A stretch of DNA of 58,443 bases from Candidatus Hydrogenedentota bacterium (GCA_020849535.1 JADLGB010000026.1:1-58443); one strand, 5' to 3'. Numbered from the stretch's first letter, positions 9,547 to 20,500 are shown. The notes: generated by a model not told the origin, from the letters alone. A program made the numbers and translations.

Positions 9547-9900
9547 GACCTACCCTGTAACGACACCAACCGCGAGCGATTTCAAGTAGTAGAACGGGGT
9601 ATCTCTTAGCGACACGAGCGCTTCGCGCTATGTCCTTCCTGGAGCCCGAGCGCCATGACCTCCTTGCAAGTGCACCTTCGTGTCGCTATCGATCCCAGTC
9701 TCGGGAATGATGTAAGCGCATTTTGAGCGGCGGGATCTTTTACAGTTTGGATTAACTACTTCAATGCATTTCTTGCTGCCCCATCATGTCCGTTTGCGTC
9801 GTGACAGGGGTCACTTTATAATTGGGTGCTTGGGGTCTGAATGCAGGGCGGGCTCAGCGCAGAGTCGTAAAGCACTCGTGTCGGCTGCTTGGGGACATCA
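9547..9900. other. Intergenic region, no gene seen
   Basis: About 350 bp before the GT2 gene. The only structure I see is a short inverted repeat, GTGAC-AGGG-GTCAC-like, at 9801-9814. No promoter can be assigned with confidence. Confidence 0.3.
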
Positions 9901-10947
9901 ATGAACGTTTGCATAGGGATCCTTGCCCACAACGAAGCCAGTGTTATCGCGAACACCATTCGCCATTTGGCAGCCCAATCGCTCATCGCTTCACCACAGC
10001 CCGCCGACTATTGCGTCGAAGTGATTTGTGTCCCAAACGGTTGTACGGACGACACTGCCGAGATCGCACGCCAGGAATGCGCACGAGCGGAAGCGGTGCC
10101 GCGAAACCGCAGCGTGTCCTTCTCCGTAGAGGAGGTGGACGAACCCGGGAAGTGCAACGCCTGGAATCGCTTCATACATGAATTCGCCGACCCTAAAACC
10201 GATTACTTCATCCTCATGGATGCGGACACCCAATGCGGCCAACCCGACACCTTGGAGAGACTCCTCCTGAGTCTCGTAGCCGATCCATTTGCATACGCAA
10301 CCGTAGACACACCTTTGAAGGACTTCTCGCAGAAGACGCAGAAGACGCCACTTGAGTGGTTCTCCACGCAAGTCTCCAGCGCTGCATTCCAGGGGCACCT
10401 TGCTGGCAGCTTGTACTGTATACGCGGTGAGATTGCCAGGCGCATGTGGTTTCCCGGCAATATCCCGGTAGAAGACGGCCTCCTGACGAAAATGCTCATA
10501 ACGAATTTCTTGACCGAAGAGCCAAACAAGGCGCGCATCATTCACGTTCCGGGGACATCACATTACTTTCAAGCTATCCTGTCACTCCGGACGATTATGC
10601 GCCATGAGAAGCGAATCGTTCTGGGATCATTCATCAATGAGTGCATTCTGGACCACATCGCGGCTCACCGTACGGAAGCCGAGGACGCCGCAGTCTATCT
10701 GAAACGGCAAATGAATGAGAATTCTCACTGGCTGCATGAGACCCTCAAGGTCGAGTTCGCCAAACGCCGTATGGAACTCATCCTGAATTCGCTCTCACTA
10801 AGGCATCTCAGGAAGCTTCGAGGACTTCCCGTCTCCCAGAAGGCACTTCGCTTCCTACCGCTGCTGGCCAAAACGGCACTTGGTTCCATTTCAAGCATAT
10901 CAGCGTACATGGAAATCAAGTACGGAAACCCTTATGAGTACTGGTAA
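9901..10947 (+). CDS. GT2-family glycosyltransferase
   Basis: 348 aa from ATG 9901, with GGGG 7 nt upstream; an in-frame TTG at 9889 is less likely. The GT-A fold begins NVCIGILAHNEASVIANTIRHL, a standard GT2 start. The DxD-type metal and nucleotide-sugar site is DYFILMDADTQ, and a later acidic motif VEDGLLTKML fits the ED position of processive or single-transfer GT2 enzymes. There are no clear membrane segments at the C-terminus. It ends 11 bp before the PIG-L gene, so the two are probably co-transcribed; a GlcNAc-adding transferase followed by a deacetylase would be a logical pair, but the donor is unknown. Confidence 0.85.
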   Translation: MNVCIGILAHNEASVIANTIRHLAAQSLIASPQPADYCVEVICVPNGCTDDTAEIARQECARAEAVPRNRSVSFSVEEVDEPGKCNAWNRFIHEFADPKTDYFILMDADTQCGQPDTLERLLLSLVADPFAYATVDTPLKDFSQKTQKTPLEWFSTQVSSAAFQGHLAGSLYCIRGEIARRMWFPGNIPVEDGLLTKMLITNFLTEEPNKARIIHVPGTSHYFQAILSLRTIMRHEKRIVLGSFINECILDHIAAHRTEAEDAAVYLKRQMNENSHWLHETLKVEFAKRRMELILNSLSLRHLRKLRGLPVSQKALRFLPLLAKTALGSISSISAYMEIKYGNPYEYW

Positions 10948-10958
10948 AGGAGGAATCC

Positions 10959-12347
10959 ATGGCAGGCCTGCTCGTGGCCGCAATTTCACTAGGTGCGTTC
11001 TCATCCGCTGTCGTACTTCTGATTATTCGCGCCCGTGCCTATGGATATGACGTTCGGAAGGACTACAACTATTGCTTTGACCAGACTGCCGCAAGAACCC
11101 TAGAAGGGAGCATACAAGCAAACTGTATCCAACTGCCCGCGATGGGCGAGGATTGGGATACCGCCTTTCTTGAGATCGGTATCGTATCCACCATGCTCGG
11201 CTGGATGTTCCGGCCCACAATCACGCTCTCATACGAAGATCGAACCGCTACGCACTGTTTTGAGAGGGGCGCCCATGGTATTCGCTTCCTAAACCTCACA
11301 AACCTCAATCCGCGCCGAGACGGGCCGTTGACTCTGGACATTCAGCGCCGACGGTTCATCTGCCTATCTCCCTTGACAGTCAAAGTTATCCTCTTCAGTA
11401 ATCCCGATGTGTCAAGATCTCGCATACTCGTACTTGCCCCACATCCTGACGATGCCGAGATTGCCGCATATGGCCTCTATTCGACCACGGACTCATTTGT
11501 GGTCACTGTGACGGCGGGCGAAGGTACAGACGGAAAGTACCGCGAGGTTTTTGACGATTCCGCGGCGCATCTCACGAAGGTGGGATTGGTGCGTACGTGG
11601 GAGAGTGTGAGTGTGCCTTGGCTCGGTGGGGTCCCTCCTGAACGGTGCGTCAACCTCGGCTACTTCGATGGAACGCTCCGCGAAATGCGCGCATCGTCTC
11701 CTCGGCCCGTCGTGAGCAGCGGCACCCAAGTACGCGATCCCGCCTTCTATCGGACTGTCAACTTGTCCCCTTTCTCGCCCCCCTCTTCTGGCGTTGCATC
11801 CTGGCCGGCCTTGGTAGCCGATCTCCGCAACCTCATCGACACAGTAACTCCTGATATCATCGTGACTCCGTTCCCTCCCATCGACAGACACCCTGACCAC
11901 AAGTACACGACTCTTGCTGTCCTTGACGCTCTGCAATCGACACAACACAAGCCGACTTTCCTCTACCTGTACACAAACCACTATCACGCGAGTGAACGTT
12001 ACCCAGAGGGCGACCCAGGTTCAGAGGTATCACTTCCCCCTGTATTCGAGTCTCCGCTGACTTTTGACAGTATTTATGCCCATCCCCTTTCGCAAAACCA
12101 ACAGCGTACCAAAGTATTTGCACTGGATGCGATGATGGACCTTCGCACAGGGCTTACATGGATACCGATCCGTACTGCGATGCGCAGACTCGGCCTGCTG
12201 CTAATCAAGCGAATTATCGACTGGAACAGGAGCTACTTTAGGCGAGCCATACGCCCGAGCGAACTCTTCTTTGTGGTACGGTTATCTGACGCGCGGCCAG
12301 TTGAACTCGCTATGCTCTGGGAGCAGAAGCCGAACAGAGAGGAGTAA
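10959..12347 (+). CDS. Membrane-anchored PIG-L family N-deacetylase
   Basis: 462 aa from ATG 10959, preceded by AAAGGAGG. An N-terminal membrane segment (residues about 5-24) and a region of about 130 residues of unknown fold precede the PIG-L/LmbE domain. Zinc-site motifs are present: APHPDDAEI (PHPDD at 161-165) and DRHPDHKYTT (near 309), with TVTAGEGTDG between. The family removes N-acetyl groups from GlcNAc-containing glycolipids or other small amino-sugar conjugates (PIG-L, MshB, BshB). Here it may deacetylate an EPS sugar or lipid-linked intermediate at the membrane. It is longer than the usual 220-280 aa because of N- and C-terminal extensions. Confidence 0.85.
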   Translation: MAGLLVAAISLGAFSSAVVLLIIRARAYGYDVRKDYNYCFDQTAARTLEGSIQANCIQLPAMGEDWDTAFLEIGIVSTMLGWMFRPTITLSYEDRTATHCFERGAHGIRFLNLTNLNPRRDGPLTLDIQRRRFICLSPLTVKVILFSNPDVSRSRILVLAPHPDDAEIAAYGLYSTTDSFVVTVTAGEGTDGKYREVFDDSAAHLTKVGLVRTWESVSVPWLGGVPPERCVNLGYFDGTLREMRASSPRPVVSSGTQVRDPAFYRTVNLSPFSPPSSGVASWPALVADLRNLIDTVTPDIIVTPFPPIDRHPDHKYTTLAVLDALQSTQHKPTFLYLYTNHYHASERYPEGDPGSEVSLPPVFESPLTFDSIYAHPLSQNQQRTKVFALDAMMDLRTGLTWIPIRTAMRRLGLLLIKRIIDWNRSYFRRAIRPSELFFVVRLSDARPVELAMLWEQKPNREE

Positions 12348-12390
12348 CAGCGCACGGGCGTGCTTTCTTTGAATTTCGGCGAATGTAAAC

Positions 12391-12425
12391 GGTCCGCCCG
12401 CTGTTCCATAATCAGCGGGCGGACC
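12391..12425. terminator. Bidirectional hairpin between convergent genes
   Basis: Perfect 13-bp inverted repeat (GGTCCGCCCGCTG / CAGCGGGCGGACC) with a 9-nt loop, between the PIG-L stop (12347) and the GH9 stop (12492). There is no long T-tract on either side, so termination strength is uncertain; the position between convergent genes supports the call. Confidence 0.6.
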
Positions 12426-12491
12426 GAACTGACTTCCCAATTCCACTTCTTGTCCACCGCATTCACCTGAAGTCGGTGCGGCGGCATAGGA

Positions 12492-15400
12492 TTATTGCTG
12501 TCTCGGGGGCAGGGGGTTCAGGTGCTCGCTGCCGAAAGGCAACCACGACGCGGGCGGCTGGAATCCGGGCGCCATCAGAATCCCGAACAACTGGGCGTTG
12601 CGCACCTGCAAGCCGATGTCGAACTCGCTCATCTGTGCGAGACCGTGGCAGTCACCATAGCGCATCAAGATCGGGGTGTTTGGCAGGGCCGGGTAAAAGA
12701 GCCGCTCGGCATACTGCACGTACTCGACCTTATTCAGTTGTTCAACGGGACCGTAGACTGGGATGCCGGGCATCAGACCGTAACCATCCTTGAGGAAGCT
12801 CAGGGTATCGAGGTGCAGCGGATCCTCGGGGTGCCGCGAACCAAGCCCCGTCACCCACACCATCCCGAGCGGGTTGCAGCCCATCTGGTAGTCCGCGCAA
12901 AGGCTGATAGCATTAATGTAGGCTTGCTGGGCCTGGGGCGACAGCGCGCCCGTCTGAAGCATAGCATACAAGGGACTCAGATAGTAGCCCATGGTCGTGG
13001 TCGCGCCCCAGTCCGGCTTGGCGCCAACCGAACGCGCGTTGCGGTGGGCATACTGCGTCGCGATCCGGTCGATCACCGCTTGGGCGTGCGTCTGAAGCTG
13101 GGTGTATGTCTGGCTGCGGTACGTCGGGTTGGCCTGAGGGCTCTCAACATAGCCCATTACGAAATCCGTCAGAATTGGTTGCCAATCGTTGACCAGGTGC
13201 GAATTGAACCATGCCGGCAGCGGGAAGATGTCAGGGCCATTGCCCCACTGGTCAAATGCCTGCCAGGTCGACTCGAACATGGTCTCGTATTCGGAGATAC
13301 CCGTCAACTCGCTCAGTTCACCCGCCGCGTACATTGTCGGACCCGCGTTGTGCAAGCCTGCGCCGTTTGCCAGCGCGTAGGCGTAGGCCGCCTTGGCGCG
13401 CGCTTCCAGTTCCGCCGCCTTGTCCGCATCATACGGGGCGACAAGCCTAGACGCCTGGGCGAACAGGCCGGCCACACGAATCGTATGGACCGGCTCGCGC
13501 GCATAGGTCCAGTAAGGCAACGGCTCTTCATCCGCGTAGTAGAAACCCCACGGGTGACGATAGGACTCAACACCCATGCGGACGCCGCCATCCGCCTCCT
13601 GCAATTGCTCCCACGCGGCAAGGCTCCACAACGCCTCGTCCAAGAGATCGGGGATGCCATTCCCGCTTTCGGGGATAGTCAACTGGCCGTCGGTGAACGC
13701 ATCGGGATTAACCTCGAAGGCTCGCATGAGCAAGAGGCCGGTCACGTAGTGGAACAGACGGATATCGAAGTCGCCCGCATCGTGGTGGCCGCCGACGAGC
13801 GGCCGCTCGCCAACGTGCGGGGTGTCCTGGGAATGGAACTGGGTCGGATCGTCCAACTCGGCCGTGAACACCGTCGGATGGTCAGACGGACGCGACGAGA
13901 ATTCCGTCCATTGCGGCTTGAGATCGCGGCCCCAACGGTTGTGGTAAAGACCACGCGCTACCGTGTAGAAAGCCTTCTGCACGGCCGCTTCACTTACCTG
14001 GGTCGGCCACGACACGCCGACGCCGGGAATCTGCACACGGTAAACCATGCCTTCAGCGGCCGGAAGGGACGACAGGTCGATATCCTTCACGGGCGTACCG
14101 GAGTCACCGTCCACCTGGCCGGCGGCGGTGCGGTCGTTCAGCGGCAGGTTGCTCAACGCAACCGTGCGGGGAGTCAGCGGGTTCGCGTGGTCGATCAGCA
14201 CCTTCGCTTGGGCCGGGAAACCGGAAAGGTCCAACGGCCCGCCGCTGCCCATCCAGCCCGACACGTAGGCGTAGCGTTCGGTCGCGCGCGGGCTGTAGCC
14301 AACCTGGTTGACCTGAATGACGGGAGTCTCAAGGTACTGATCGCTGAACGGCACCACAATGTTCGTGTCCAGAGGACCCAGCACCGATAACACGTCGCGC
14401 GATCCAACCGGACTGCCAAGGACCAGGAAGATCCGGTGGTCAACATCTAGCAAGTTGTCCGCGGTCGAACCTTGGTAGGCAACTTCATAGTAATTCTGGC
14501 CAACGGGCACCGAATGGCGATACACGTTCACGACAGGAATCGGAGCGCCGCTCTGGCGAATCACCGTCCACGTACCGGTCTGCCACTGCAAACCGTGGTC
14601 GCCGACGATCTCATTCACACCCTGGTCGTAGGTATCCGACATCGAGGAGAACGAGTGGACCATGAAGTCCGCCATGACCACCTCGAGTACGTTCGGCGCG
14701 ACCATGTGGACTTCGCGGACGGCCGTATCCAACGCGGCGCGCGGTCCACCCGGCGTGCGCACATGGGTGTGGCACTCGCCGATCGTCTGGCTGCTGGCAT
14801 TCAGCGTCTGCACGTAGAAGAAAGCATCGACTGCCGGAGCGAGATCTTGAACTGTGTACTCCTGCTGCGAACCCGAAAGCGTGGCCACGAGCTTCTGCAT
14901 CGGCAGGGAGCCGGTGCCGCTGCTCGAAGGTTCCGGACCAACGTACACGCGGGTCTGCGACGCGTTCTGCAGCAGCGGCCAGCACAGCGCAACCTGCGAG
15001 GAGGTCGTGCTGCTGACATGCAGGTTCAAGTTCGCCGCCGAACCCGAAGCCAATCCTGTGCCGCCGACGGACAGCGTCCGCTGCGGGATCAGGGGATCGT
15101 CGGAATTGAGCGTCAATTGCGCGTTGTAGGACACCGCCTGGGCCGGCGCGAAGGTGACGTTGACTACCTGCTGACCCGAAGGCGCGATCGTCAGCGCGCC
15201 TGCCGGTACGGAGAACGCGCCATTGGAGGACTGGATGCTCGAAACGTGCAGGTCCGCGTTACCGGTATTCTTGACGGTCAGCGGCAGGCTGGCTTGCTGG
15301 CCCTGCGCCACCGAACCAAACGAAAGACTCGACGGCGACACGGCGATGCGCGGACCGACGCCCGCCGCGATGAGCGACGCTTTGGAAACGGCGCCCAGTG

Positions 15401-17000
15401 GCGTGAGGTTGTGCGCGATCTGCAGCGTGGCATTCTTGGCGCCCGGAACCGTCGGGGTCAAGGTGACGGTGATGGTATGGCTCGCACCTGGCGCCACTAC
15501 GAAACTGCCCGAATCGACGGAGAACTCGCCGCGAGCGTCATTGGCGATGGTCACGCCGGAGACTTCGAGGTTCGCGACGCCGATGTTGCTGACCGGCACG
15601 GTGAGCTGGGCCGACGTGTTCAAAGCCACATCGCCGAAGTACAGCGACTTCAACTGACCCGTGAGCGGTGTGTTGTCAGGATTCACGGTGTCCAGGTCCA
15701 CGGCCCAGATTTCATCCACGTAAAACTTGTGTCCGCCCGTGGGAACGGCCAAGCCGAATGAAAGCGTCTCGATCGAATTCAGGGTATACGAGGCGGTCTT
15801 GAGGCTGGCAATCGGAATCCGCACCAGGCGCCACGTCGTGTCCAGCGCGCCGCCTTGAATGTACGGGTCGATGGAAACGTAGTTGCTCCAGTTCGGCCAG
15901 CCGCAAACGGCCAGACCGAAACTCTTGCCCGCCTGGTTGGCTTTCGCGAAGAACCATATCTCGTCATAACCGGAGATGTCCGCCCGATACGAACTGACTC
16001 CGCTGAGGATCAACGTGGGCGTGTGCCATTGATCGGGGGTGCCTTCGTAGCAGGCCGTACCGCGGAACGGGTCCGCCGTGCTCAACGAGCCGTATTCACC
16101 CGAATACGCCACTTCGCCGTCCCAAATCAGCATGCTATCGTTTTCCGGAACGACCGTGACTTGCTGCGAACCGCTGAACCCGCTCCCGTTGCCGGTCGCG
16201 GTAATCGTCGCAGAGCCCAGGGCCTGGGCAGTCACCGTGCCATTGGCCGAAACCGACGCGACGCCCGGGTTGCTCGACTCCCACGAAAACGAAGTGTCCC
16301 CGGCATACGTCGAGGACACGTTAAACTGCTCGCTCCAGCCAACCGACAGCGGCTCGCCGGAATACGAAACCGTCACCTTCGCAACGGTGACCTCTTTGGA
16401 ACCGCTCGCGCGGCTCACACTGCCGGTGGCCGTGATCGTCGCGGTCCCGGCGCTCGCCGCGGTGACCGTGCCGTTCGCGGCCACGGAAACTACGCCGGAG
16501 TTGCTCGAAGCCCACTCGAAACTCGTGTCTCCAGAGTAGGTCGAAGAAGCGGTGAGTTTCTCGGTCCCACCAATCGCCAGAGGCGCTCCAGTGGACGAAA
16601 CAGACACCTGGGCAATAATGACGCGCGACTTGCCGCCTTTCTTGCTCTTGTTGCCGGTGGCCGTAATCGTGACCTCGGAGGAACTGCCAGAAACGCCGCG
16701 CACCGTGCCGGACTGGTCAACGCTGGCAACGGACGGGTTGCTTGACGACCAAACGTAGTCTTCCTTCTTGGCGCCGTCGGACTTGGCCTCAAGCTTGAGG
16801 ACCTGTCCCACACCCAAGACGGCGCGCGCCGGCGCTACGCTTACGGAGACCGGCGTCCCACCGTCAGGTGGCGGATTTTCGTCAACGGGCGGATTCGTCA
16901 CCGGAGGGGTGTCCCCGCTCGGGCAGCCCGTAAAGAAGACCATGAGCACCAAGCACATGGACAACGTCAAGATTCGGATTCGTTCGGTTTGCTTTTTCAT
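12492..17000 (-). CDS. Multidomain lipoprotein with GH9 glycoside hydrolase domain
   Basis: 1502 aa. The N-terminus is a lipoprotein signal with lipobox FFTGC (Cys26), then a Pro-rich linker (27-51). Three bacterial Ig-like (Big_2) repeats follow (about 52-286), with the family's SSNPxVASV and GTVTA patterns. Next come a jelly-roll, carbohydrate-binding-like module (about 287-435), two 'choice-of-anchor D'-type beta domains (about 445-650), a fibronectin-III-like domain (655-750), a cellulase N-terminal Ig domain (VIQVNQVGYSP near 890) and the GH9 catalytic domain to the end. GH9 residues seen are HHDAGDF (near 1073, catalytic base Asp), CNPLGMVWVTGLGSRHPEDPLH and SEFDIGLQVRNAQ near the C-terminus (candidate acid Glu). 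Expected activity is endo-acting on beta-1,4-glucan-type chains at the cell surface. The substrate could be plant-derived or self-made EPS. Confidence 0.88.
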   Translation of the reverse strand: MKKQTERIRILTLSMCLVLMVFFTGCPSGDTPPVTNPPVDENPPPDGGTPVSVSVAPARAVLGVGQVLKLEAKSDGAKKEDYVWSSSNPSVASVDQSGTVRGVSGSSSEVTITATGNKSKKGGKSRVIIAQVSVSSTGAPLAIGGTEKLTASSTYSGDTSFEWASSNSGVVSVAANGTVTAASAGTATITATGSVSRASGSKEVTVAKVTVSYSGEPLSVGWSEQFNVSSTYAGDTSFSWESSNPGVASVSANGTVTAQALGSATITATGNGSGFSGSQQVTVVPENDSMLIWDGEVAYSGEYGSLSTADPFRGTACYEGTPDQWHTPTLILSGVSSYRADISGYDEIWFFAKANQAGKSFGLAVCGWPNWSNYVSIDPYIQGGALDTTWRLVRIPIASLKTASYTLNSIETLSFGLAVPTGGHKFYVDEIWAVDLDTVNPDNTPLTGQLKSLYFGDVALNTSAQLTVPVSNIGVANLEVSGVTIANDARGEFSVDSGSFVVAPGASHTITVTLTPTVPGAKNATLQIAHNLTPLGAVSKASLIAAGVGPRIAVSPSSLSFGSVAQGQQASLPLTVKNTGNADLHVSSIQSSNGAFSVPAGALTIAPSGQQVVNVTFAPAQAVSYNAQLTLNSDDPLIPQRTLSVGGTGLASGSAANLNLHVSSTTSSQVALCWPLLQNASQTRVYVGPEPSSSGTGSLPMQKLVATLSGSQQEYTVQDLAPAVDAFFYVQTLNASSQTIGECHTHVRTPGGPRAALDTAVREVHMVAPNVLEVVMADFMVHSFSSMSDTYDQGVNEIVGDHGLQWQTGTWTVIRQSGAPIPVVNVYRHSVPVGQNYYEVAYQGSTADNLLDVDHRIFLVLGSPVGSRDVLSVLGPLDTNIVVPFSDQYLETPVIQVNQVGYSPRATERYAYVSGWMGSGGPLDLSGFPAQAKVLIDHANPLTPRTVALSNLPLNDRTAAGQVDGDSGTPVKDIDLSSLPAAEGMVYRVQIPGVGVSWPTQVSEAAVQKAFYTVARGLYHNRWGRDLKPQWTEFSSRPSDHPTVFTAELDDPTQFHSQDTPHVGERPLVGGHHDAGDFDIRLFHYVTGLLLMRAFEVNPDAFTDGQLTIPESGNGIPDLLDEALWSLAAWEQLQEADGGVRMGVESYRHPWGFYYADEEPLPYWTYAREPVHTIRVAGLFAQASRLVAPYDADKAAELEARAKAAYAYALANGAGLHNAGPTMYAAGELSELTGISEYETMFESTWQAFDQWGNGPDIFPLPAWFNSHLVNDWQPILTDFVMGYVESPQANPTYRSQTYTQLQTHAQAVIDRIATQYAHRNARSVGAKPDWGATTTMGYYLSPLYAMLQTGALSPQAQQAYINAISLCADYQMGCNPLGMVWVTGLGSRHPEDPLHLDTLSFLKDGYGLMPGIPVYGPVEQLNKVEYVQYAERLFYPALPNTPILMRYGDCHGLAQMSEFDIGLQVRNAQLFGILMAPGFQPPASWLPFGSEHLNPLPPRQQ

Positions 17001-17584
17001 GGCAATCTCTTCCCAACGAGCATCTAGGCTAACTACTACCAGCGTCGTAAGCTCGCCTGTTCATTGGCTATACGCCGTTCGCACCAGCCCCCTTGCGGGG
17101 AATTCGGCACCATTCAAGTGTCATTGGTGCCTTGTGCAACCGTTATGCCAACGCAAAACAAACCATGTTAAGTTGTTTGATACCAGTACTTTCAATACAT
17201 GAACCCTAGCCCATCAGGATGCGATTTCGTGACCACATTTGAACGTAATGGCCATTTTTTGGCACGTACAATCCGCTTAACCCGAGATGTGTCAAATATG
17301 ATTCAATAATTTCAGTATAATCAATAAATTCAGATGGCCAAGCCAATCATAAGAGCAATAATTGACATAACGACCTGACTTGACACCTGTCGCACGCCTC
17401 CAGGCACAGATCGGTCCCGCGCACATCAGCAACTTCGGTACATCGGGGAAAGTCGCCGACAGGTGATGCGTCGGCTAATGCGGGAAGAAGCAGAAGAGAA
17501 GCGCCGTCCCGCGGTCAAGCCGCATCGAGACGCCCGTCTCCATGGTGGGTCCAACTACAGCGCCAACCAACCACGCCTTCGTGG
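17001..17584. other. Intergenic region between NRPS 3' end and GH9 5' end
   Basis: 584 bp. It holds the candidate sigma-54 site for the GH9 gene (17136-17150) and an AT-rich stretch at about 17285-17370 that could carry upstream activator sites. A plus-strand open stretch around 17400-17600 shows no recognisable protein. No terminator was identified for the NRPS operon. Confidence 0.4.
17136..17150 (-). promoter_or_regulatory. Candidate sigma-54 (-24/-12) promoter for GH9 gene
   Basis: On the minus strand this reads TGGCAT-N5-TTGC followed by A, which matches 9 of 10 fixed bases of the sigma-54 consensus TGGCAC-N5-TTGC with exact spacing. The -12 GC is 136 bp from the GH9 start codon. Confidence 0.6.
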
Positions 17585-20500
17585 TCAAGCTCGGTCTATG
17601 GTCCCGTCTGAGTGAACCCGCTCCAGGCAACATCGAAGGTGCCGGGCCACTTCAGAAACGTACGGTTGCTGAAACAGAGTGTCGTGCGTCCCGGGGACAA
17701 TATGCACATCCACGCCCCCCAAGGCAACTTTGCCCCAACCTCTAGTGGTATCCGTCCCGCCTAAATACGACGGATTGTCGCCAGCGCGGATCAGCGTCAG
17801 GCTACCTGGATAGGATTGGAACTGATACGCTTGGTAAGAAACCAGTGCTGCGGAAATGGAGCGGTTCAGTCTGCGGATGTGAGGTTGGTCAAGCATGCGC
17901 AATCTTGCTTCACGAATGCTCGCTGCTTCCGAGTCTTGCCTTCCCGTGCGGTCCAGTCTCGACGTGTCTCGAAGCGACCAGATGACATACTCGCGGATGC
18001 TCGGCTCCTCGGGTTGAGGCGTCGTCTTGCGAAACAATCGAGACAGACCGATCTTGAAAATGATGCGAAAATCTTGGAGAAGGCTCGCCCGGCACCGAAA
18101 ACACATGAGCAGTTTCGCGGCCACGTACTTCGCACGGGGCCCCATGGACCGCAGGACACGAATGAGGCCGGGGCGCCCTGTAGTACCGGCGCTGGTATCG
18201 ACGAGGACCAGAAGGCCCACCTGCTCTCCTGCCGCGACAAGCTGCCGGGCCATCTCGTAAGCCACGATAGCCCCGAAGGAATATCCACCGAGAACGTAGG
18301 GGCCCGTGTCTTGCTTGGAACGCACCTCGCGCAGGTACAGTTCCGCCAAACGCTCCACCGTGATTTCCGCTGCGGTAAGGGTAGTGTACATTGGGTCGGG
18401 AAAGCCGTAGAACGGTTGCTCCGGGTCGAGCAGACTCACCAGCGTGGTGTAGGTCCCAATCACGTCGCCCGCACCCGCGACAAAGAAGAGTGGTCTCTTG
18501 GAGCCTTCCGCCCGGACTGGGATCATGAGTCGGGTTTCGGACACTTCGCTGGGGGGCTGCGCGTGTGGCGTAACGAGACGCTCGATTCGCAGTGCTTGAG
18601 AGTCCAGCCTGGGGTACTCGAACAAATCCCGCAACGGAAACTGGATCTGGAAGGCGTCTTCGATTCGGGACATCAGGTGGATCGCCAACAGGGAGTTTCC
18701 CCCGATATCAAAGAAGTTGTCGGTCCGCCCGACGTGTGGCATTTCGAGCACGTCCGACCAGAGCGCGGCCAATGCAATCTCGCGTTCCGTAGCTGGAGGC
18801 TCCTGTTTACCGGCGTACTCGCCCCGTGCCTGGTGCGGCTCGGGGAGGTTTTGTTTGTCGATTTTGCCGTTGGCAGTCAGCGGCAATTCCATGAGCCGGA
18901 CGAAAAGAGACGGCACCATATAGTCGGGAATCTGCTGGCGGAGATGTTCGCGAATGGCATCCGTTCCCGAGCTGTCTCCTTCCTGAGCCACGTAGTAGGC
19001 CACCAGTTCCTTGCCGCCTCCTTCACAACTCCGGACCACAACTGCGGCATCCCTTACGCCCGGGCACTGTTGGAGAATGCCTTCAATCTCCCCCACCTCG
19101 ATGCGGAATCCCCTGATCTTCACTTGATCGTCCATCCGCCCGAGGAATTCGATGAGCCCGTCCGGAGTGCGTTTGACCAAATCGCCTGTCCGGTAGAGCA
19201 TGGCCCCATCCCGCCCGGCGAAGGGGTCGGGCACGAAACGCTGGCGGGTAAGCTCCTTGGCCTCCCAGTAGCCGAGCGCGACGCCATCCCCCCCGATGTA
19301 CAGTTCACCGGGAATGCCCGCGGGGACGGGGCACAGGTGGTCCCCAAGCACGTAGGCGGTTGTATTGGCGATGGGTTTGCCTATGGGGATTGTCACCTCG
19401 TCAGCGTCCACCGCCTGGACGAGGTGCCACGTGGCAAACGTCGTACATTCCGTCGGACCGTACACGTGGAGGAGACGCCGCGGCGGGCCGGCTTCGAGAA
19501 CGCGTCTCACCCATTTGGGGGTCACCGCCTCGCCCCCAAACAGCACGGTGCCCACGGATTCAAAAGTACCCGGTTCTCGTGTGGCAATACGATTGAACAA
19601 GGCGGTCGTGACGAAGATCGCGTCGATGCGCTCGCGCTCAAGGCACTTCTTCAAGTCCCTTGGCGACAGCAGAACATCGCGCGGGATCCCGACCAGGCAC
19701 GCCCCGTTCAGCAGCGCACCCCACACCTCGAATGTCGCCGCGTCGAACGCCATGTTCGAGGCCTGCGCGATCCGATCAGCAGGCCCGATATCGATATAGT
19801 CCGTGTTGATGACGAGCCGCAGGACACCGCGGTGCGGCACGCATACGCCTTTGGGCCCCCCCGTAGACCCGGACGTGTACATCACGTAGGCCAGGGAATT
19901 CCCGTTGGTTTGAGCCGCCTCAACATTGTCCGGCGCATAGGCGGATAGTTCATCTTTCACGGCTTCAAGCGAAAACGCGAGGATACCTGACTCGGCGGCG
20001 GACTGGGCAAGCTCTCCCTCGCCCGGCACGATCAATAGTCCGGGCCGGGCATCGCGGAGGACCTGGAGTATGCGTATTCTGGGATGCTCCGGGTCGAGTG
20101 GAAGATAGGCACAGCCCGCCTTGAGAATGGCCAGTATCGTGATAACCAAATCCGAAGACCGCGCCATGCATGCCGCAACAACGTGTCCGGGACGTGCGCC
20201 GTGTGCCGCGAGACACCTCGCCAAGCGGTTCGCGCGGTTATTGACTTCTTCGTACGAGAGTACTGTCCCCTCAAAGGCGAGGGCGGTCGCATGCGGGGTC
20301 TTGCGAGCCTGACCCTCGAACACGGCCGGAATCGTGGAGGCCCTGGGATAGTCGCGAGCCGTGGCGTTCCATCCGTGCAGGAGCAGAGTTTCCTCCTCGG
20401 GAGCAAGGAACGCCAGACCCGTAAGGGTTTTCTCGGGATGTCCAATCGCATCCGAAAGCACGCGCTCGAATCGCGAGAGCAACCGCTCGGCGGCGGCCGC

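Noticed and set aside
12495..14390. 631-codon open frame on + strand
   Set aside because: Antisense to the GH9 coding region; Arg/His-rich with no recognisable motif.
14472..15761. 429-codon open frame on + strand
   Set aside because: Antisense to the Ig/anchor-D part of the GH9 protein; shadow.
17400..17620. Possible transposase fragment on + strand (RRQVMRRLMREE region)
   Set aside because: Too short, with no catalytic motif or terminal repeats; cannot be told from chance.
17816..19948. 710-codon open frame on + strand
   Set aside because: Lies antisense to the terminating NRPS gene, whose domains and motifs are unambiguous; it is a GC-rich shadow frame.
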